61,277 nucleotides of DNA from Bacteroidales bacterium (lineage in GTDB: Bacteria > Bacteroidota > Bacteroidia > Bacteroidales > WCHB1-69): assembly GCA_017617445.1 (NCBI GenBank), contig JAFZWE010000036.1, positions 1-61,277 on the forward strand, read 5' to 3'. Below are positions 60,926-61,277 of this stretch, in pieces (the stretch's first letter is position 1; every line of letters begins with the position of its first letter). Both the position numbers and the translations under genes were made by a program. The notes under the pieces are model-generated. The model made no database searches and was not told the origin of the DNA. It saw only the letters and a program-made list of their open reading frames with translations.

Positions 60926-61277
60926 CTATCGGGCCACCACGAACTTGAGGGTGGTGGTGCCGGCATGGAGGAAGTAGACTCCCTCGGCCCAGCCGGAGAC
61001 GTTCAGCGTGGTCTCGCTGCCGCCGTCCGCGGGGCGGTCGATGCGGCAGACAGTCCGGCCGGCGGCGTCCGTCACAACGACAGTCTCGCACTGGCTGTCG
61101 GAAGGCAGCTGTACATAGAGCGTGTTGCGAGCGGGATTCGGCCACAGGCGGCCTTCTGTTACAGTGGCATCTTCCACACCCGTCACCATTTCAGGAGCGG
61201 CGAAGGCGCTTTCGCTGATATGGTAATGGATGGTGTCGGTGGCCAATACCAGACCCGTAGATGTGGCGGACTTGCCA
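60926..61277 (-). CDS. C-terminal part of a T9SS type A secreted protein
   Basis: About 117 residues are visible; the frame is open at the right edge, so the N-terminus is outside the window. The tail LWPNPARNTLYVQL ... GWAEGVYFLHAG ... LKFVVAR is a type IX secretion sorting domain. The nature of the passenger domain cannot be told. Confidence 0.85.
   Translation of the reverse strand, partial: GKSATSTGLVLATDTIHYHISESAFAAPEMVTGVEDATVTEGRLWPNPARNTLYVQLPSDSQCETVVVTDAAGRTVCRIDRPADGGSETTLNVSGWAEGVYFLHAGTTTLKFVVAR

Overview
The window looks like a chromosome fragment of an uncultured member of the Bacteroidota, most likely Bacteroidales. Visible support: about twenty copies of the TAnnTTTG(C/T) promoter -7 element typical of this phylum sit just upstream of genes. 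Two secreted proteins end in type IX secretion (T9SS) type A sorting domains and one in a gliding-motility-type (type B) end. There are FISUMP (Fibrobacter succinogenes major paralogous) domains, DUF4831, DUF2490 and DUF4956 proteins, an OstA-like protein and many lipoproteins. Rnf membrane genes and a C10 protease fit an anaerobic, gut-type lifestyle. No rRNA, tRNA, CRISPR array, insertion sequence or prophage was seen.

Layout. 1-3.75 kb: start of a glycine-rich surface protein (cut by the window edge) and an exbB-exbD-tonB operon. 3.9-10.4 kb: ftsK, then on the minus strand queA with an ATP-grasp-like gene, and DUF4831 with a small lipoprotein. 10.4-13.4 kb: rnfDGEA without rnfB or rnfC. 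13.5-17.6 kb: lipoprotein, queH, sugar kinase, efp-lpxD. 17.6-23.6 kb: a minus-strand run with a LytTR two-component pair, DUF2490, DUF4956, deoxynucleoside kinase, folK and a zinc protease. 23.7-27.1 kb: an Omp85-type barrel facing a 47-residue lipoprotein, a second barrel and a LysE exporter. 27.1-31.1 kb: cyclophilin-pheS-mreC-mreD-tpiA. 31.2-38.8 kb: RND pump, MORN lipoprotein, OstA-like protein, aroC and a metallo-beta-lactamase-fold hydrolase, overlapping or closely spaced. 39.1-50 kb: typA-sufS, pyrF, a thioesterase, then hflX-pdxA-cyclase-lysC-di-haem peroxidase.

The most interesting region is 50.1-58.5 kb, which holds the working parts of a diversity-generating retroelement (DGR). 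A 192-bp non-coding template repeat (TR, 56267-56458) aligns without gaps to the last 192 coding bases (VR1, 56824-57015) of a gene for a membrane Ser/Thr kinase fused to a FISUMP domain. They differ at 32 positions and 30 of these fall on TR adenines, the signature of adenine-directed mutagenic retrohoming. A small MutS-N-terminal-like gene lies just beyond the TR. Four hairpins lie between VR1 and TR. A second FISUMP protein (VR2, 50129-50320) has a 64-residue tail with the same length and the same hypervariable positions, but it was not copied from this TR. No reverse transcriptase gene is in the window, so the enzyme must act from elsewhere or has been lost. The kinase architecture suggests an inner-membrane receptor whose sensor domain is diversified while its kinase stays constant.

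Flanking the DGR are a C10 protease with a T9SS tail, in an apparent operon with the VR2 protein, and an 820-residue T9SS type B protein. The right end holds a cobalamin adenosyltransferase, an alanine/sodium symporter and the tail of another T9SS protein.
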